From Caldilineaceae bacterium (GTDB taxonomy: Bacteria > Chloroflexota > Anaerolineae > Caldilineales > Caldilineaceae): DNA of 64,000 nt. A program made the translations under genes and the position numbers. The stretch spans positions 1 to 64,000 of the forward strand of contig JAJEDJ010000050.1 of assembly GCA_022821545.1 (NCBI GenBank), in the 5' to 3' direction. How positions within the stretch are numbered: position 1 is the stretch's first letter; the number at the start of each line of letters is the position of its first letter. This document shows, piece after piece, positions 14,950 through 22,555 of this stretch. A model generated the notes under the pieces. It ran no database searches. It was not told the origin of the DNA and saw only the letters and a program-made list of their open reading frames with translations.

Positions 14950-15288
14950 TCATTTCTCCTTTGGTTGTTTTCGCCTGCGTCTTCCCCTTATCCAGTCACG
15001 CACTACGAAGACGACGTCAACAATCAATCCAATGGCCGCTACAACAAACAGGCCCCCGCTTTCAATGAACGGTTCCACAAACCCTTCAATGATGTTCGCA
15101 ACATACCATAAACCCACTCCTGGAGGTAGTATCAAGAGCAACAACCACAGAAAGAAGAGAATGCCAATAATCCAAAAAGTGAAATAGCCAAAGATCGGCC
15201 TCCCCTTCCTGGATTCATCATCACCAGAAATGCCGAACGTCTCTACGCCCTTTTGCCTGATTTTGTCGGTGACCTGTCTCTTAGTCAC
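14950..15288 (-). CDS. small membrane protein, two transmembrane segments
   Basis: A 112-residue protein starting at a GTG (15288) with AAAGGAG eight bases upstream. The N-terminal 30 residues are charged. Two hydrophobic segments follow (about residues 32-60, FGYFTFWIIGILFFLWLLLL, and 78-97, GLFVVAAIGLIVDVVFVVRD), and the tail is strongly basic (RGRRRRKQPKEK), which should stay in the cytoplasm. No family recognised. It is the only minus-strand gene in the element and faces the 34-residue gene. Confidence 0.65.
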   Translation of the reverse strand: MTKRQVTDKIRQKGVETFGISGDDESRKGRPIFGYFTFWIIGILFFLWLLLLILPPGVGLWYVANIIEGFVEPFIESGGLFVVAAIGLIVDVVFVVRDWIRGRRRRKQPKEK

Positions 15289-15839
15289 AATCCAAACTCC
15301 TTTGTGACAGCGTAAGGTCCACGTTTACTGCGCCTGAACGCGCAAGTGGACAGTCAATCCGGCCTTTCAGGTATCAGTTGATGTCCTGTGGGATTGGGAG
15401 CGAAACGAAGTAACAACCCTGGCCGGCAGGAAGCAAGACTTCACAATGAAACGCCTGATGCAGCGCTTGACCGCTCTTACCAGCCAGTTCCTGGAAAAGA
15501 GCGGTCGTGACACGGTCCTGGGGCACAAAGGTGGAGAGAAACAGCTCCCCAAAGCCGCTGATGCCCCTACCAAACGCGATTCTGTCAGGCAATGTACCGA
15601 TATTGGTACATTCGCCCTACCCAAATCGGTACGTTTGAGCGAGCCAAACCCCGTTGAAAGCGCGTATACTGTCCCCACAAGTGTATAGTGCCTTTCGCGC
15701 CGGCACAATCCGGCGAACAAGTCCAATGGATCCATCAGTTAAAATCCAACTGGGTCCGCTCTTTGAACGTGGTCTTGCGTTATGTTGACAATCCCCCACC
15801 CCGGCACACCAGAACAGTACCCGGAAAAAGGAGGAAAAC
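15289..15839. other. 550-bp stretch without a supported gene
   Basis: No frame here is convincing. A minus-strand frame of 72 codons (15374-15592) has protein-like composition but only a TTG start and no recognisable family. The stretch contains the palindrome at 15591-15612. A TTGACA at 15783 lacks a matching -10 box. The end provides GGAGGAAAAC, the ribosome-binding site for the gene at 15840. Confidence 0.45.
15591..15612. promoter_or_regulatory. operator-like inverted repeat
   Basis: Perfect 8-bp arms AATGTACC and GGTACATT around a 6-bp spacer (GATATT). A related half-site (AATCGGTACGTTT) follows about 15 bp to the right. This spacing is typical of dimeric repressor sites. No regulator gene is adjacent, so its target is unknown. 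Confidence 0.45.
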
Positions 15840-16481
15840 ATGGGGATGAAACTTACAGGCAATGACAGGATATGGGGACTGGCAATGGCGGGTGTAATGA
15901 TTAGTTTCTGGATCTGGGGATTCCAGGGCTCGAGGCCACTGATAACGCTTGCAATCATCCCCTCCCTCCTTCTCGTCTTCGATTTGGCCGTCCCATCGAA
16001 ATACCAGCCGTATCTCTTGACGTCCATCATTCTGCTCATGGCAGGCGTCCTCGCCGGTGTCTCCCTTGAAAAGCTGTTCGGCGACATCCCCTACATCCGG
16101 TGGACTGTATACACGTGGGCGGTAATTGCCGTTGCCGTGGGTATCCTGCGGCCCTTTCCTGTCCTGAAAAGGTATCTTCTCTTCCTGAAAACGACAGCGG
16201 CAAGTGATGCTGCAAAAAAGGAAGGAAGAGAGAAATGGAGGAAGTACCGGCCCCAGATTATTTCCATTCTCGTTTGTGGAATGACAAGCACGGTTGGCGT
16301 CGGCATTGCCTACCTGTTCAGCCTCTATGGCCCCGATGTATACGGATCCCGTGGGATGTTTGAGATCTTAGGACCTGTAGAGTACGCCATCATCTTTTGG
16401 ATATGTTCTTCACTTTCCGCACTGCGCTTTGGCCTTTTCAAGGCATATCTGCCAAAAGACCGGAAGGACGGCGAAGCGTGA
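15840..16481 (+). CDS. polytopic membrane protein of unknown function
   Basis: A 213-residue protein with about five hydrophobic segments: residues 13-30, 33-52, 58-77 and 88-103 in the first half and one or two near 142-165 and 180-200. They are separated by a charged cytoplasmic-like loop (TTAASDAAKKEGREKWRKYR). The start has an excellent ribosome-binding site, GGAGGAAAAC. The loop plus paired helices recalls no family I can name. It leads a run of small membrane genes (16516, 16721, 16922) on the same strand that probably form one transcript. Confidence 0.75.
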   Translation: MGMKLTGNDRIWGLAMAGVMISFWIWGFQGSRPLITLAIIPSLLLVFDLAVPSKYQPYLLTSIILLMAGVLAGVSLEKLFGDIPYIRWTVYTWAVIAVAVGILRPFPVLKRYLLFLKTTAASDAAKKEGREKWRKYRPQIISILVCGMTSTVGVGIAYLFSLYGPDVYGSRGMFEILGPVEYAIIFWICSSLSALRFGLFKAYLPKDRKDGEA

Positions 16482-16515
16482 GGAATCCTGCCCGACAGAC
16501 CAGGGAGACGCGGTT

Positions 16516-16728
16516 GTGATTATCGTCCTCACAAGCCTGCTCGATCTCTATAGTCTTCCGCCATGGGCCGCGCTCTCTTGGTTGACGAAGTTCCCCGATT
16601 AACATTCAGCCATCCAGTGGCTAATTGGAGTGTCTATACTGATTCTCATGCTCGTACTGCTGTGGGTGTGTGTTCACTTTGGGTGGCTACGGGTTGGGAT
16701 AATAAGAAGGGAGAGACAAGATGACTGA
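16516..16728 (+). pseudogene. small membrane protein gene with in-frame TAA
   Basis: From the GTG at 16516 (GGGAG upstream) the frame codes 28 residues, VIIVLTSLLDLYSLPPWAAL and onward, then meets TAA at 16600-16602. It then continues open for 42 residues containing a strong membrane helix (IGVSILILMLVLLWVCVHFG) and a basic end. The final stop overlaps the next ATG by 8 bp (ATGACTGA), a coupling that only makes sense if the second half is or was translated. Either a nonsense mutation or two separate miniproteins. Confidence 0.45.
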
Positions 16729-16915
16729 CGGTCTGTGGAGGTTTCCTTGGGGAACGTTTACAGACGAGGAGGTATGGCAGTTCACGAACTTCATTGAAAA
16801 CATTGAGGTCGTAGTCCTGCCCGCTGTCTATTTCATTCTCGTTGTTCTGGTTCCATCGGTAAGAACACTGCTCAATATCTGGTATGCCGTCGGAGTATGG
16901 CTATTGGGCGGCTAA
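16721..16915 (+). CDS. 64-residue membrane miniprotein
   Basis: The sequence MTDGLWRFPWGTFTDEEVWQ and the following residues form an amphipathic, acidic N-terminus. A hydrophobic stretch follows (VVVLPAVYFILVVLVPSV) and then a second short hydrophobic tail (IWYAVGVWLLGG). The ribosome-binding site GGGAGAGACAAG is well placed. It overlaps the preceding damaged frame by 8 bp and ends 6 bp before the next miniprotein. No family recognised. Confidence 0.55.
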   Translation: MTDGLWRFPWGTFTDEEVWQFTNFIENIEVVVLPAVYFILVVLVPSVRTLLNIWYAVGVWLLGG

Positions 16916-16921
16916 AAGTCG

Positions 16922-17035
16922 GTGATAAGTTCAGCCAAGTATATAGATCCCATTTGCAAAGGGGCTTGGTGGATGATCCTTATCATTCTTGGGTCTGTGG
17001 CTTGGATCTGGTTCAGGGATCGGAAACGGGACTGA
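16922..17035 (+). CDS. 37-residue single-pass membrane miniprotein
   Basis: Read from a GTG at 16922, six bases after the previous stop. The product is MISSAKYIDPICKGAWWMIL, then IILGSVAWIWF, then the basic end RDRKRD. One helix of about 19 residues rich in Trp and Ile, with a positive C-terminus, looks like a genuine small membrane protein. There is no clear ribosome-binding site, so it would depend on coupling to the upstream gene. Confidence 0.4.
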   Translation: MISSAKYIDPICKGAWWMILIILGSVAWIWFRDRKRD

Positions 17036-17262
17036 CTTCTCACAAAATTGGGTGAATTTGTCCATTATGCACCTTAGCTTGTGGTCCAGTTTTTGGGGTC
17101 AAGATCACATCGCTTTACAGGACCAGTATTCGAACTTTGGTGCTGTTTGTCTCGAAAGAGTAGGAACCGGGTCTAATCTCTATGCTAGAGCCTGGACGGT
17201 ACTGTCTGACCATTCCCGGCTTACTCTGAAATCCTACAAAACCTGCTCTTCTCTGTGGTGAC

Positions 17263-17290
17263 TTGACACTAAGTCTCGCCCATGTAAAAT
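17263..17290 (+). promoter_or_regulatory. sigma70-type promoter of the ATPase-nuclease pair
   Basis: Perfect -35 TTGACA (17263-17268), 16-bp spacer, and -10 TAAAAT (17285-17290, five of six matches). Transcription would start near 17297, giving a leader of about 30 nt before the ATG at 17329. The promoter lies outside the right end of the IS3-ended element. Confidence 0.65.
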
Positions 17291-17328
17291 CATAGCATAG
17301 GTTGACACAGTTAGGGACGGTCACTGAA

Positions 17329-18771
17329 ATGAATTTCTCATTCCAAAATCTAGGGCCAATTGAGGAGGCGAAGCTAGAACTTGGCGATCTCACGATTGTA
17401 GCAGGCCGGAATAATACAGGTAAGACCTATATCGCTCACGCTTTGTACGGCTTCTTGAAAAAGATTCCGGAGATCACTTTAGGTGGTGGAGCTACGAATA
17501 GTTTCTTCGAGAGACACTTTGAGGAGATAACAACTCTTGAAATAGATGAAGTAATCGTACAGCTAATTGAGTCTGGGAAGTATGAATGGCCGCTAGATCG
17601 CGAAATGTTTGCATCAGCACAAGCAGGTTTCATGCAGGCGGTAGAAAGTGACTATTCGAGTAGGTATATATTTGATGTGGTTGCTATCCCAGAAAGCAAG
17701 TCAAAACCTGTTTCGATGGGGGTAAGACTGGATAGTTCTTTTCACCCACCCCGCTTGACGAACCTTTTTTCCAAGAATCGACAAATGAATTTCGAATACA
17801 GTGAAGGCACCATGGACGTTTCACTTAGTGGGGGTTCAGGGATCGATGATTCAGACGAAGAAGATCCTCTGATTTATTTTGATATTGTTCGAAACACTTT
17901 CCTGCTAACGTATTCGGCTATACTGACATGGCAACTAAGTGACGAAAAATTTCGACCATTTATCCTGCCATCATCACGACATTCGGCCCCCTTATTCTAC
18001 AAAGAGGTTGATTACGTAAATAACCAAGTGGTAAGAGGAAGACCGAGCGTCCCCCTGTTACGCCGTCCAAGTAAATTAGAACAGGAGATGGCTTCCGTTG
18101 CACAGAGATCCATAAGTCAACACTATTTGCCCATACTTGACAATGTTAATTTTAACCGAGATATGTCGAGGATTGCGGAAAGGCACAAAAACACCCCAAC
18201 TAGCGACAAGTCTCGTGATATAGAGAAAATGCTAGGAGGATCCTTTCAGAGCAGAGATAGCCAGATTCGCTTCATTTCCAATAGAGGTACGAAATTCGAT
18301 ATTCCTTTGTCTGCTGCGTCATCGTCAGTTTGGGAGTTATCCCAGTTATATTTCTTTCTCAGTTATGTTCTAGCTAATGGTAACTTAGGATTTGTGGTAA
18401 TTGATGAGCCTGAAAGCCACCTGGACACAGCCAATCAGATACTGTTTGCACGTCTCTTGGTGCGATTGGTGAATTCTGGCGTGAGAGTATTGATCACGAC
18501 TCACAGTGACTATATCATTAGAGAAATAAACAACCTCATCATGCTAAGCAGTCCGTTAGGAGATGAAGGACAGACGAAAGAGAAGCTCGGATATCGACCC
18601 GATGAACAGTTATGTCTCAACCAAGTTCGAGCATATATAGCTGAAAAAGGAGGACTAACTCCGTGTAAGAAGGATAAGTATGGAATCGAGGTTAAATCCT
18701 TAGATGATGTTATTGACCGGCTCAATGAAAGGTCAGAAGAGTTGGCGATACAGATAATGAAAAATGAATAG
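17329..18771 (+). CDS. AAA/ABC-class ATPase of the OLD/AAA_15-like group, putative defence component
   Basis: A 480-residue ATPase. The N-terminus (FSFQNLGPIEEAKLELGDLT) and Walker A GRNNTGKT (residues 26-33) are those of OLD/RecF/SMC-like ATPases that bind DNA or sense foreign nucleic acid. Walker B is FVVIDEPESHL with Asp359 and Glu360, and the switch His is in TTHSDY (His392). A long middle insertion (about residues 50-330) separates the two ATPase halves. There is no TOPRIM domain as in OLD or GajA. The ATG at 17329 is preferred to the TTG at 17302. The gene is AT-rich and is followed after 9 bp by a PD-(D/E)XK-like gene, suggesting an ATPase sensor plus nuclease effector. Confidence 0.88.
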   Translation: MNFSFQNLGPIEEAKLELGDLTIVAGRNNTGKTYIAHALYGFLKKIPEITLGGGATNSFFERHFEEITTLEIDEVIVQLIESGKYEWPLDREMFASAQAGFMQAVESDYSSRYIFDVVAIPESKSKPVSMGVRLDSSFHPPRLTNLFSKNRQMNFEYSEGTMDVSLSGGSGIDDSDEEDPLIYFDIVRNTFLLTYSAILTWQLSDEKFRPFILPSSRHSAPLFYKEVDYVNNQVVRGRPSVPLLRRPSKLEQEMASVAQRSISQHYLPILDNVNFNRDMSRIAERHKNTPTSDKSRDIEKMLGGSFQSRDSQIRFISNRGTKFDIPLSAASSSVWELSQLYFFLSYVLANGNLGFVVIDEPESHLDTANQILFARLLVRLVNSGVRVLITTHSDYIIREINNLIMLSSPLGDEGQTKEKLGYRPDEQLCLNQVRAYIAEKGGLTPCKKDKYGIEVKSLDDVIDRLNERSEELAIQIMKNE

Positions 18772-18780
18772 GATTAGGGC

Positions 18781-19362
18781 ATGACCTTTTGCGAGTGGAT
18801 TAAGAGCAATGTCCATCCAGACATGTTGTTAGCTGAAGGTGAAAGGGTTGGGCAGACAGTTCATCTAATAGAAAAAGCGGGGAATTCTACGGCCAAGATA
18901 ATCGTAGAAGATGTTCCTGAGTCAACGGCAATTGTCCGCCTTGATATTGGCGGCCTGTCGAAAGTATTTCGGTCCAAGAAGGAAAGAGACGAGGAAAGGA
19001 ATTTTGACGAGAGATGTGACTTTCTCATGTTGAATGAAACATGCCAAAAATACAGGGCGATATTTGTCGAGCTGAAATCTCAAGATCCTAGAAACATTCC
19101 AAAGGGGAAACGGCAACTGAGGTGGTCCCTGCCCTACTTGAAGTATTACCTAGCCGTTTTTGAGGCGGACTGTTTTGAAGAAAAAGTGAAAAAGGACGTG
19201 GAGGCCAATTTTTTCATCTTCTCTAAAGAACCCCGAAAGAGAGCTACTAGAAGCCATCTAGCGTCAGGCCGATACGAAAACATATTTGTCAACATTTATA
19301 CACGAGATAAATTCGAGTTTAGTGAGCTTCTTGACATAGGCACGATCCCTTCCTTGTCTTAA
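18781..19362 (+). CDS. putative PD-(D/E)XK nuclease, partner of the ATPase
   Basis: A 193-residue protein of unknown family. A nuclease-like core can be read: a strand with CDFLML (Asp80), then AIFVELKSQ (Glu97-Leu-Lys99), the D...ExK signature of restriction-endonuclease-fold enzymes. A helix follows containing KRQLRWSLPYLKYYLAVFEA, whose Gln is at the usual motif IV position. The C-terminal part (NFFIFSKEPRKR, then ENIFVNIYTRDKFEFSELL) adds strands. It lies 9 bp after the ATPase stop on the same transcript and shares its AT-rich codon use. No known two-gene defence system that I recall has exactly this pairing. Motif reading is by eye, so the nuclease call is provisional. Confidence 0.6.
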   Translation: MTFCEWIKSNVHPDMLLAEGERVGQTVHLIEKAGNSTAKIIVEDVPESTAIVRLDIGGLSKVFRSKKERDEERNFDERCDFLMLNETCQKYRAIFVELKSQDPRNIPKGKRQLRWSLPYLKYYLAVFEADCFEEKVKKDVEANFFIFSKEPRKRATRSHLASGRYENIFVNIYTRDKFEFSELLDIGTIPSLS

Positions 19363-19437
19363 CTCTGGGCCAATTGTAAAGGCCGATTCCTCCCAACTTG
19401 AATCCACGTACCTTAGCCGACCCCATAATTGTATGGT

Positions 19438-19489
19438 GAGCCCCAATCTTTGGACCACGGGACAGGAAAAATGAGGTGTATTCAGACGT
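19438..19489. repeat. diverged IS-end repeat, copy B
   Basis: TGAGCCCCAATCTTTGGACC and the next 30 bp align with the copy at 12687-12738 in the same orientation. It lies between the nuclease stop and the recQ stop, exactly where composition returns to GC-rich, so it marks the right edge of the island. No transposase is attached. Confidence 0.6.
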
Positions 19490-19495
19490 AGGTTG

Positions 19496-21385
19496 TTAGC
19501 CGCCATCAACGTCGTGAGGTCCGAGGCCAAGTTTTCTGAGACGTGAGCGAATCGCCCCTGGCTGGCGCGGTTGGACAGGAAAATCGCGCTCTTCCAGGTT
19601 GCGCGACTGGGCGTAAGTGGTGATTTCCGATAGGAATGTTTCCCCCAGATCTTCGAGCTTCTTGGCGCCAACGCCAGAAATCTGAGATAGACTGTCTCGT
19701 GTTTGAGGGAGATAGTAGGCCATCTGCTGCAGGGTGACATCGTTGAATATGATGTAAGGAGGTACTTGCCTTTCCGATGCCAGCCTCCTCCTCAGTTCGC
19801 GGAGCAGGTCGAAAAGCGCCTGGTCGTAGTCCAGCGCGGCGCGGCTGGCTGATGACACTTTCTCTTCCTCGCGCTTGGGCATTGCAAGGGTCAACGAGTC
19901 GCGGTTCTTGAGGAAAATCCGCCCGCTCTCGGATACCCTGAAGGTAACGTAGTCCCCGCTGTTTTTCGCCAGGAAACCTTTGGCAACAAGGAGCCCGGCG
20001 ATCTCCTTCAGTTCGCCAGTGGAAAACTCCTTCGCGATGCCGTACACGCTCAGCTCGTTGTGATTCCAGCGCCTGATGGCCTTGGTGTTGCCGCCGCGCA
20101 GTACGCTGATGACATGGTTGATGCCGAAACGTTCGCCGGTACGGATTACCGCGGAAAGGATCTTCTGGGCGATGATGGTGGCGTCGAACTCTTCCCTGGG
20201 CACGAGACAGAAGTCGCAGCCGCCGCAGTTTTCCTCATCCCATGCCTCACCGAAGTAGTGGAGAATATATTTGCGCCGGCAGGATTGGAGCTGGCAAAAC
20301 TCGACGACCAGCCCCAGCTTCCGGCGGGCGTTGCGGCGCTCGGCCTCGTCTTCGACCTGGTCGATGAAGAATTCCTGTTTTGCCGCATCGCCATAGTTGT
20401 ACAGCAGAACGCAGTCGCTGGGCAGACCGTCGCGGCCGGCGCGGCCGGTCTCCTGGTAGTAGCCTTCAAGAGACTTGGGCAAGTCGTAGTGGACCAGCAG
20501 CCGGATATTCGGCTTGTCGATGCCCATTCCGAAAGCGATGGTGGCTACGACAGTGGAGACGCGATCGCGGATGAAGCGTTCCTGGGTCTGCCGGCGCACT
20601 TCGTTCTCAAGGCCGGCATGGTAGGGCAGGGCGTCGAATCCGCCTTCACGCAGGCGCGCAGCCAAGCCTTCGGTCTCCTTGCGAGAGGTACAGTAGATAA
20701 TTGATGACTCACCTTTATGCTTCTGCAGGAGGTCGACGAGGACTTCGAAGCTGTCCCTGTTTTTGGGCAGGACGCTGTAGTTGAGGCTGGCGCGATTGAA
20801 GCTGGCGATGAACTGACGCGGTTGATTCAGGTGAAGCTGGCCAAGGATGTCGCGTCGGACGCGCTCGGTGGCGGTGGCGGTCAGCGCCAGGAAGGGCACG
20901 CCAGGGAGAGCATTGCGCAACTCGCCCAGCCTCCGGTAGTCGGGACGGAAGTCGTGGCCCCAGACGGAGATGCAGTGGGCCTCGTCTACGGCTACGAGGC
21001 TGACTTTGAGCCTGGAAAGGAAGCTCTGGAAGGCATCCAGCGAAAGCCTCTCGGGGGCGACGTAGAGGATCTTAACTTCACGGCGCAGGGCTTGCTCCTG
21101 GACGCGACGCAACTCAGAAAAGGTGAGAGTGCTGTTGATGAACTCCGCCGAGATGCCATTGGACTTCAGGGCGTCGACCTGGTCCTTCATCAGTGCTATC
21201 AGGGGGGAGACGACCAGCGTCAGGCCGGCGAGGCGGAGGGCGGGCAGCTGGTAGCAGAGTGACTTGCCGCCACCGGTCGGCATGAGGACCAGTGAATCTT
21301 CTCCGTTCAGGACGCTGGCGATGATCTCTTTCTGCAGCGGGAGGAACTCGTCATAGCCGAAATACTTCTTGAGCAGTTCTAACAT
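19496..21385 (-). CDS. recQ: ATP-dependent DNA helicase RecQ
   Basis: A 629-residue superfamily 2 helicase unwinding DNA 3'-5' in recombination and repair. Motif I is PTGGGKS (residues 36-42) after the Q-motif-like DEFLPLQKEII. The DEAH box is VDEAHCISVWGHDFRP with the RecQ aromatic loop, and motif VI is QETGRAGRDG. A zinc-binding cluster (C-x-LQSCRRKYILHYFGE, CGGCDFC), the RQC winged helix and a C-terminal HRDC domain (near IIFNDVTLQQMAYYLPQTRD) follow. Length agrees with RecQ. The gene is GC-rich and looks like core genome; its 3' end borders the island. Confidence 0.95.
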   Translation of the reverse strand: MLELLKKYFGYDEFLPLQKEIIASVLNGEDSLVLMPTGGGKSLCYQLPALRLAGLTLVVSPLIALMKDQVDALKSNGISAEFINSTLTFSELRRVQEQALRREVKILYVAPERLSLDAFQSFLSRLKVSLVAVDEAHCISVWGHDFRPDYRRLGELRNALPGVPFLALTATATERVRRDILGQLHLNQPRQFIASFNRASLNYSVLPKNRDSFEVLVDLLQKHKGESSIIYCTSRKETEGLAARLREGGFDALPYHAGLENEVRRQTQERFIRDRVSTVVATIAFGMGIDKPNIRLLVHYDLPKSLEGYYQETGRAGRDGLPSDCVLLYNYGDAAKQEFFIDQVEDEAERRNARRKLGLVVEFCQLQSCRRKYILHYFGEAWDEENCGGCDFCLVPREEFDATIIAQKILSAVIRTGERFGINHVISVLRGGNTKAIRRWNHNELSVYGIAKEFSTGELKEIAGLLVAKGFLAKNSGDYVTFRVSESGRIFLKNRDSLTLAMPKREEEKVSSASRAALDYDQALFDLLRELRRRLASERQVPPYIIFNDVTLQQMAYYLPQTRDSLSQISGVGAKKLEDLGETFLSEITTYAQSRNLEERDFPVQPRQPGAIRSRLRKLGLGPHDVDGG

Positions 21386-21437
21386 GGGGGAATTCTCTTT
21401 CTTGTGAGAGGGCGCCGGTGAAGAGGACCCCCTTCGC

Positions 21438-22463
21438 CTACTCCCACGGCTTGAGCAGCACTTTGCCGCACTGGGCGCTGGCCTGCAGCTCCCAAGCGTC
21501 GGCCACGCGCTCCATGGGGAAGCGGTGAGTGATGAGTTTGTCGAGCTTGTCGGGATTGGCGGCGATTACGCGCAGGATTTGGGGCGTATCGGCCATGTTG
21601 TAGTGCCACGAGCCATGCAGGCTGAGGCCCTTGCGCAGCATGTCGGTGCTGACGAAGATCGGCGTCTCGTTCGAAGCGCTTTCGCCGACGAAACTGACCG
21701 TGCCCTTGCGGCGGGTGGCGTCGATGCACAAGCGGTGGGCGGCGACGACGCCGGAGCAGTCTATGCTATGGTCGACGCCGCGGCCGTCGCGAGTGAGAGC
21801 CAGAACGCTTTCCAGGGCGCCGGGCTCGGTCGGGTCGATGACCGCGGTCGCGCCTAATTCCAGGGCCTTGGCGGCGCGGTAGCTGTTGGTGTCGACCCCG
21901 ATGACGGTTGCCCCGCGATGGGCGCCGTTGATGACGCCGCCGAGGCCCACGGGACCCAGGCCGGTGATCATCAGGGTATCGTCGGGACCGAGTTTGGCGC
22001 GCTGGACTGCACCGAAGGTGGGGCCCAGGCCGCAACAGGCCATTGACGCGTGGTCGTAGGAGATGCCGTCGGGGATCGGGACCAGCATCCAGTCCTGTTT
22101 GAGCATGAATTGGGCCATGGTCGCCCTGCCTTCGCCGTCGTCCGGTTGCGGGGGAGGCGCCTCCGCGTCCAGGCAGTGGATGTACTCTCCGTCCAGACAG
22201 AGTTCGCACTGACCGCAGGGCGTCTGCGGCATTACGACCACCCGGTCTCCCACTTTGACGCGACAGGGCTGCGCCACTTCGACGACTTCGCCGGCGGCTT
22301 CATGGCCCAGATAGGGGGCCTCTCTGCCGGAAACGTACACCTTGAACTCGGTACACATGGGAGCGGTATGGATTTTGACGACGACCCAGTTCTCGCCGGC
22401 GGTTGGGGTGGGCGCATCGATTACGCCGCCCTGCTTTGGTCCGAATACGGCAGCTGTTTTCAT
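21438..22463 (-). CDS. zinc-dependent alcohol dehydrogenase (MDR family)
   Basis: A 341-residue medium-chain dehydrogenase. Catalytic zinc ligands lie in APMCTEFKVY and GHEAAGEV. The structural zinc site has four cysteines (CGQCELCLDGEYIHC). The Rossmann motif is GLGPVGLGG and the acidic residue after strand 2 (GVDTN) favours NAD. It should oxidise a secondary alcohol or polyol to a ketone. It is followed on the minus strand by recQ with about 50 bp between, and lies downstream of the enolase-superfamily gene at 22556-23695, so a sugar-acid route is a reasonable context. Specific substrate unknown. Confidence 0.88.
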   Translation of the reverse strand: MKTAAVFGPKQGGVIDAPTPTAGENWVVVKIHTAPMCTEFKVYVSGREAPYLGHEAAGEVVEVAQPCRVKVGDRVVVMPQTPCGQCELCLDGEYIHCLDAEAPPPQPDDGEGRATMAQFMLKQDWMLVPIPDGISYDHASMACCGLGPTFGAVQRAKLGPDDTLMITGLGPVGLGGVINGAHRGATVIGVDTNSYRAAKALELGATAVIDPTEPGALESVLALTRDGRGVDHSIDCSGVVAAHRLCIDATRRKGTVSFVGESASNETPIFVSTDMLRKGLSLHGSWHYNMADTPQILRVIAANPDKLDKLITHRFPMERVADAWELQASAQCGKVLLKPWE

Positions 22464-22555
22464 TGTTCCTTTCCCTTCCTCGTCGCTTTCGATTTCGGCG
22501 GTAACCGCTTAGCCAAGTCTCTCATTCTTTACGATGACGACTAGCCGCACTCAAC

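Larger units (their letters stand above)
14476..17101. mobile_element. 2.6-kb IS3-ended element with small membrane-protein cargo
   Basis: The left end reads TGACCTGCCCCCCAAGAACT and continues GGTCCAGG; the right end, read inwards on the minus strand, is TGACCCCAAAAACTGGACCA. Both begin TGACC and share the AANAACTGGNCC block, so they are imperfect terminal inverted repeats. AGA occurs directly outside both (14473-14475 and 17102-17104), as expected for a 3-bp IS3-family target duplication, although three bases can match by chance. Inside, only the first 47 codons of OrfA survive; the rest is small membrane-protein genes on both strands. I infer a defective IS3 derivative that gained passengers or lost its transposase. 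Confidence 0.55.

Noticed and set aside
15374-15592. Minus-strand frame of 72 codons
   Set aside because: Protein-like composition, but only a TTG start, no ribosome-binding site and no known family; left as unresolved non-coding sequence.
17041-17101. Coding sequence in the right end of the element
   Set aside because: The inverted end and its approach are non-coding; short frames here carry no ribosome-binding site or family match.
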